From: Candidatus Latescibacterota bacterium | Lineage (GTDB): Bacteria; Latescibacterota; MVCY01; DTYK01 | Assembly (NCBI GenBank): GCA_012961925.1 | Contig: DTYK01000289.1 | Location: 1-8,957, forward strand | Direction of reading: 5' to 3' | DNA length: 8,957 nt | In this document: one piece after another, positions 7,238-8,957 of the stretch | Position numbering within the stretch: the first letter of the stretch is position 1 | Layout: every line of letters begins with the position of its first letter | Program-made: the position numbers and the translations under genes | Notes under the pieces: model-generated | What the model was told of the DNA's origin: nothing | The model's input: only the letters and a program-made list of their open reading frames with translations | Database searches by the model: none

Positions 7238-7645
7238 ACAGACAATCTCTTAAGAGATCTCTACATGAAAGAGTGCCAGTTTGATGAGCGCTGGAACTTC
7301 TTCTCTCTTTTCGAGTGATGGTATAGCCCATCTCAAGAATTCTCTCTTGAAGAGCTATGGTATCGACGAAGAACCCATAAGAGAATCTGTAAGGGGGGAA
7401 CCAAGGAAGCCAAAGAGGCTGGCTTTATCCAGATACCGATGATGTCCAAGTAGTTAAGAATCGAAACAAAGGAGGGACTGTTTCTATTGAGATACATGTT
7501 GTCTTTGGCGATGAAGAACGGATAGCCAAACGTCTTGAAACCTCCACTGTGGGCAAGTGTATATCAATGCGCCATCGCAATTTCCAATAATGTGGGAAAA
7601 TCTAAGCACTTTTCCGCCTACACTATTCCCAGCCATAGTAACTGA
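7238..7645 (+). pseudogene. Decayed IS1-like transposase remnant
   Basis: No frame is open throughout, but four successive frames carry matching pieces of one transposase. Positions about 7238-7315 encode LLRDLYMKECQFDERWNF, resembling the QLDELWSFV catalytic region. After a TGA, positions about 7317-7428 in another frame give LLKSYGIDEEP and RGEPRKPKRL. Positions about 7432-7584 in a third frame give VQVVKNRNKGGTV, HVVFGDEERI and ETSTVGKCISMRHRN, matching the conserved YAQVVK, RVVFGDEE and STVSKTINTSFVERN blocks. Positions 7592-7642 give VGKSKHFS, near the usual RKTLxFSK tail. This order of blocks is that of IS1-type DDE transposases as I remember them. At least three frameshifts plus stops mean it is dead. 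The N-terminal part is missing and I found no convincing terminal inverted repeats. Confidence 0.6.
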
Positions 7646-7664
7646 CAATCCTCGCTCATAACGC

Positions 7665-7698
7665 TTATTAGTTTAGATGCAATTTAAGCAACTAATAA
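7665..7698. repeat. 9-bp perfect inverted repeat in AT-rich DNA
   Basis: TTATTAGTT at 7665-7673 is repeated in inverted form as AACTAATAA at 7690-7698, with a 16-nt spacer. It overlaps the -10 region of the promoter-like sequence at 7681-7709, so it could be a repressor site or a cruciform-prone spot. It has no T-run after it, which argues against an intrinsic terminator. Short repeats arise easily in AT-rich DNA. Confidence 0.4.
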
Positions 7699-7709
7699 TT
7701 AAAAGTCAA
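7681..7709 (-). promoter_or_regulatory. Promoter-like sequence on the minus strand
   Basis: Read on the minus strand there is TTGACT, a 17-nt spacer and TAAATT, the best sigma-70-like pair I found in the gap. It points toward the hydrogenase operon, but the GAF gene start is about 540 nt away with the dead insertion sequence in between. It may be an older operon promoter displaced by insertion, or a chance match in AT-rich DNA. Confidence 0.3.
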
Positions 7710-7743
7710 GCGCAATTTGTAAATCTTCGCTGCCCACTTCACG

Positions 7744-7963
7744 TCACAACACCAGCTTCCTGATCCCCAGCATGTCTGCCAGCCCACTGAGTTCCTCGCT
7801 ACAGTCGCCCGGCACAATGGCAGCGTGGTGGTGAAAACCGCTCTCCAGCACCACTTTGAAGAACTCCCGGTTTTGGCACCGTGGGCCTTTTTGAGAGAAT
7901 ATCCCCGAAGGTTTTACCCTCGCCAACAGCACCCACCTGATAGGATTCAATTTTTTCAGCCAT
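7744..7963 (-). pseudogene. Sugar isomerase C-terminal fragment (L-fucose isomerase-like), one-base frameshift
   Basis: An AAGGAGGAG site precedes an ATG at 7963, giving a chain that begins MAEKIESYQVGAVGEG and includes KTFGDILSKRPTVP. At 7871-7874 the minus strand has AAAA. Removing one A joins this to NREFFKVVLE, GFHHHAAIVPGD and SEELSGLADMLGI, ending at a TGA at 7744-7746. The corrected product is 72 aa. The GFHHHAAIVPGD...EEL..LA..LGI pattern resembles the last 60-70 residues of the L-fucose/L-arabinose isomerase family, whose members run to about 450-500 aa. So this is at most the tail of such an enzyme, either a deletion product or a small stand-alone domain. It lies 49 nt downstream of the glycoside hydrolase gene on the same strand, so one operon is likely. 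The frameshift could also be a sequencing error. Confidence 0.5.
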
Positions 7964-8012
7964 TATCTCCTCCTTCTTGCTTTTCCCCCTGGGATCTCTA
8001 TGGCGAAAAGGC

Positions 8013-8957
8013 TTACATCTGTTCAAAATATCCCTGAATCAGTTTGTCCTTGTCCAGATCAATCCGTTCCTCACTGCGCTTCTTGATCTCGATCACGACC
8101 ACATCCTTCCCTGGTATGGTAATGTCTACCGTCTGCTCTGCCGAGATGGTGAGCATTTCGTGGGTGAACATCTCCTCGCACTGGTGCTCCTCTGTCAGCT
8201 TCAGATCAGGCAGGATCCGGATTGTGGTCCTCTGAGCCTCCGTGCTGCGGTTAATGGCGAAGACCACCGTCCGCTGGCTGCTACGAAAGAGATGGGTGTG
8301 TACATAGGTATTGTCGCTCCTGATAAAGAGGCGTGCATTGATTGCTTCCAGCAATCTCCGGAACACCTCTCCATCCAGCGCGGAGAAGCCGACCAGATAG
8401 ACCTCACCTTCGCCCACCCGCTTCTTGCAGACACAGACTCTGCCATCGGTTGTGGTCAGCACTGGTTCTACATCTGGCAAATTGTCGTAATGCTCAGATA
8501 GGTGAATGGTGAGGCTGTCGATGGTCGTGTCGCTATCTGTCAACTGGCCTCGTGAAAGTGCCAGATCGTCCACCAGCACGGTGCACTCCTCCTTCTTTTC
8601 GTCCAGATGCGGCGGCGGACTCAGGAAAACTAATCCCCCCCCGTCTTTCACATAACGAACAAGCCTCTGCTGCCCATCTTTTGTCATAAAAGGCGGAGCC
8701 GCATAAAATAGCATGGGATGAGTCGAAAGCTCAGTCCGCACATCCACCATGCTAAAGTCCGTATCGGTATCGATCAAAGTCTTGAGATAGAGCCAGAGCG
8801 GTTCCTGAGCAAGGTGTCCGTAATCCTTGGAACCGACCACGGTGTAGTCGTCAGGCTGGATGATGCCGCCGCCGTTGTAAAGATAGTCCCAGTAATGCTC
8901 CTGATGCCAAATCAACCCCAAGGCACACTGTTTCTTGAGGTTCACCCAATCGATTTC
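8013..8957 (-). CDS. Glycoside hydrolase C-terminal region (GH35/GH42-like), partial at window edge
   Basis: The frame is open to the window edge: five codons (E-I-D-W-V) precede the N-L-K-K stretch, so a GTG at 8945 is probably not the true start and the catalytic part lies outside. The visible 314 residues start with a segment containing LGLIWHQEHYWDYLYNGGGI and YGHLAQEPLWLYLKTL. A class-I-glutamine-amidotransferase-like fold follows, with LVRYVKDGGGLVFLSPPPHLD, the usual look of the trimerisation domain of beta-galactosidases and exo-glucosaminidases. A C-terminal beta-domain (about residues 220-295) with VVFAINRSTEAQRTTIRI completes it. Such enzymes remove terminal beta-linked sugars from oligosaccharides in the cytoplasm. 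Sugar specificity cannot be judged here. The gene ends 49 nt before the isomerase fragment and is probably co-transcribed with it. Confidence 0.72.
   Translation of the reverse strand, partial: EIDWVNLKKQCALGLIWHQEHYWDYLYNGGGIIQPDDYTVVGSKDYGHLAQEPLWLYLKTLIDTDTDFSMVDVRTELSTHPMLFYAAPPFMTKDGQQRLVRYVKDGGGLVFLSPPPHLDEKKEECTVLVDDLALSRGQLTDSDTTIDSLTIHLSEHYDNLPDVEPVLTTTDGRVCVCKKRVGEGEVYLVGFSALDGEVFRRLLEAINARLFIRSDNTYVHTHLFRSSQRTVVFAINRSTEAQRTTIRILPDLKLTEEHQCEEMFTHEMLTISAEQTVDITIPGKDVVVIEIKKRSEERIDLDKDKLIQGYFEQM

Noticed and set aside
7205..7635. Terminal inverted repeats of the IS1-like element (CTGGGAA at 7206 and its inverse near 7625)
   Set aside because: Only 7 bp match and the similarity does not continue outward or inward; chance is likely.
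1..8957. CRISPR array, tRNA or rRNA gene
   Set aside because: I saw no regularly spaced direct repeats, no tRNA-like T-arm with matching cloverleaf, and no rRNA core sequence on either strand.

Overview
The window looks bacterial: strong Shine-Dalgarno sites (GGAGG types), ATG/GTG/TTG starts, and tightly packed or overlapping genes. Gene content suggests an anaerobe or fermenter that handles H2 and breaks down carbohydrates, possibly thermophilic because the closest families I recognise are common there. That is inference, and I cannot name a taxon.

Layout. (1) Positions 16-1647, plus strand: a two-gene unit made of a cyclase-family metal hydrolase (HxGTHxDxPxH motif) and an unrecognised 313-aa protein that may be internally deleted. 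(2) 1648-1943: a convergent gap holding the remnant of a minus-strand gene, with an intact start and ribosome binding site but a broken frame. (3) 1944-7142, minus strand: a complete group 3b [NiFe]-hydrogenase (sulfhydrogenase-type) operon in the order tandem-GAF protein, hydB, hydG, hydD, hydA. (4) 7143-7743: no intact gene; it carries a decayed IS1-like transposase on the plus strand and an AT-rich promoter-like patch with an inverted repeat. (5) 7744-7963, minus strand: a short sugar-isomerase-like C-terminal fragment broken by one extra base. (6) 8013 to the window edge, minus strand: the C-terminal part of a glycoside hydrolase resembling GH35/GH42.

How the genes work together. HydA (NiFe site) and HydD (small subunit, FeS relay) form the hydrogenase module. 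HydG (FAD, NAD(P), 2Fe-2S) and HydB (two 4Fe-4S clusters) form the electron-transfer module that exchanges electrons with NAD(P)H and, in characterised relatives, with polysulfide. The GAF protein opens the operon and is probably sensory or regulatory. No maturation genes are present.

The points that stand out are: the hydrogenase large subunit stops exactly at the last histidine of its metal-binding motif, so it has no C-terminal maturation extension; hydA is separated from the rest of the operon by an AT-rich, promoter-like 184-nt gap; and a healthy hydrogenase operon sits between remains of carbohydrate genes and a dead insertion sequence. The core hydrogenase itself is a known type. I see no wholly new system here.
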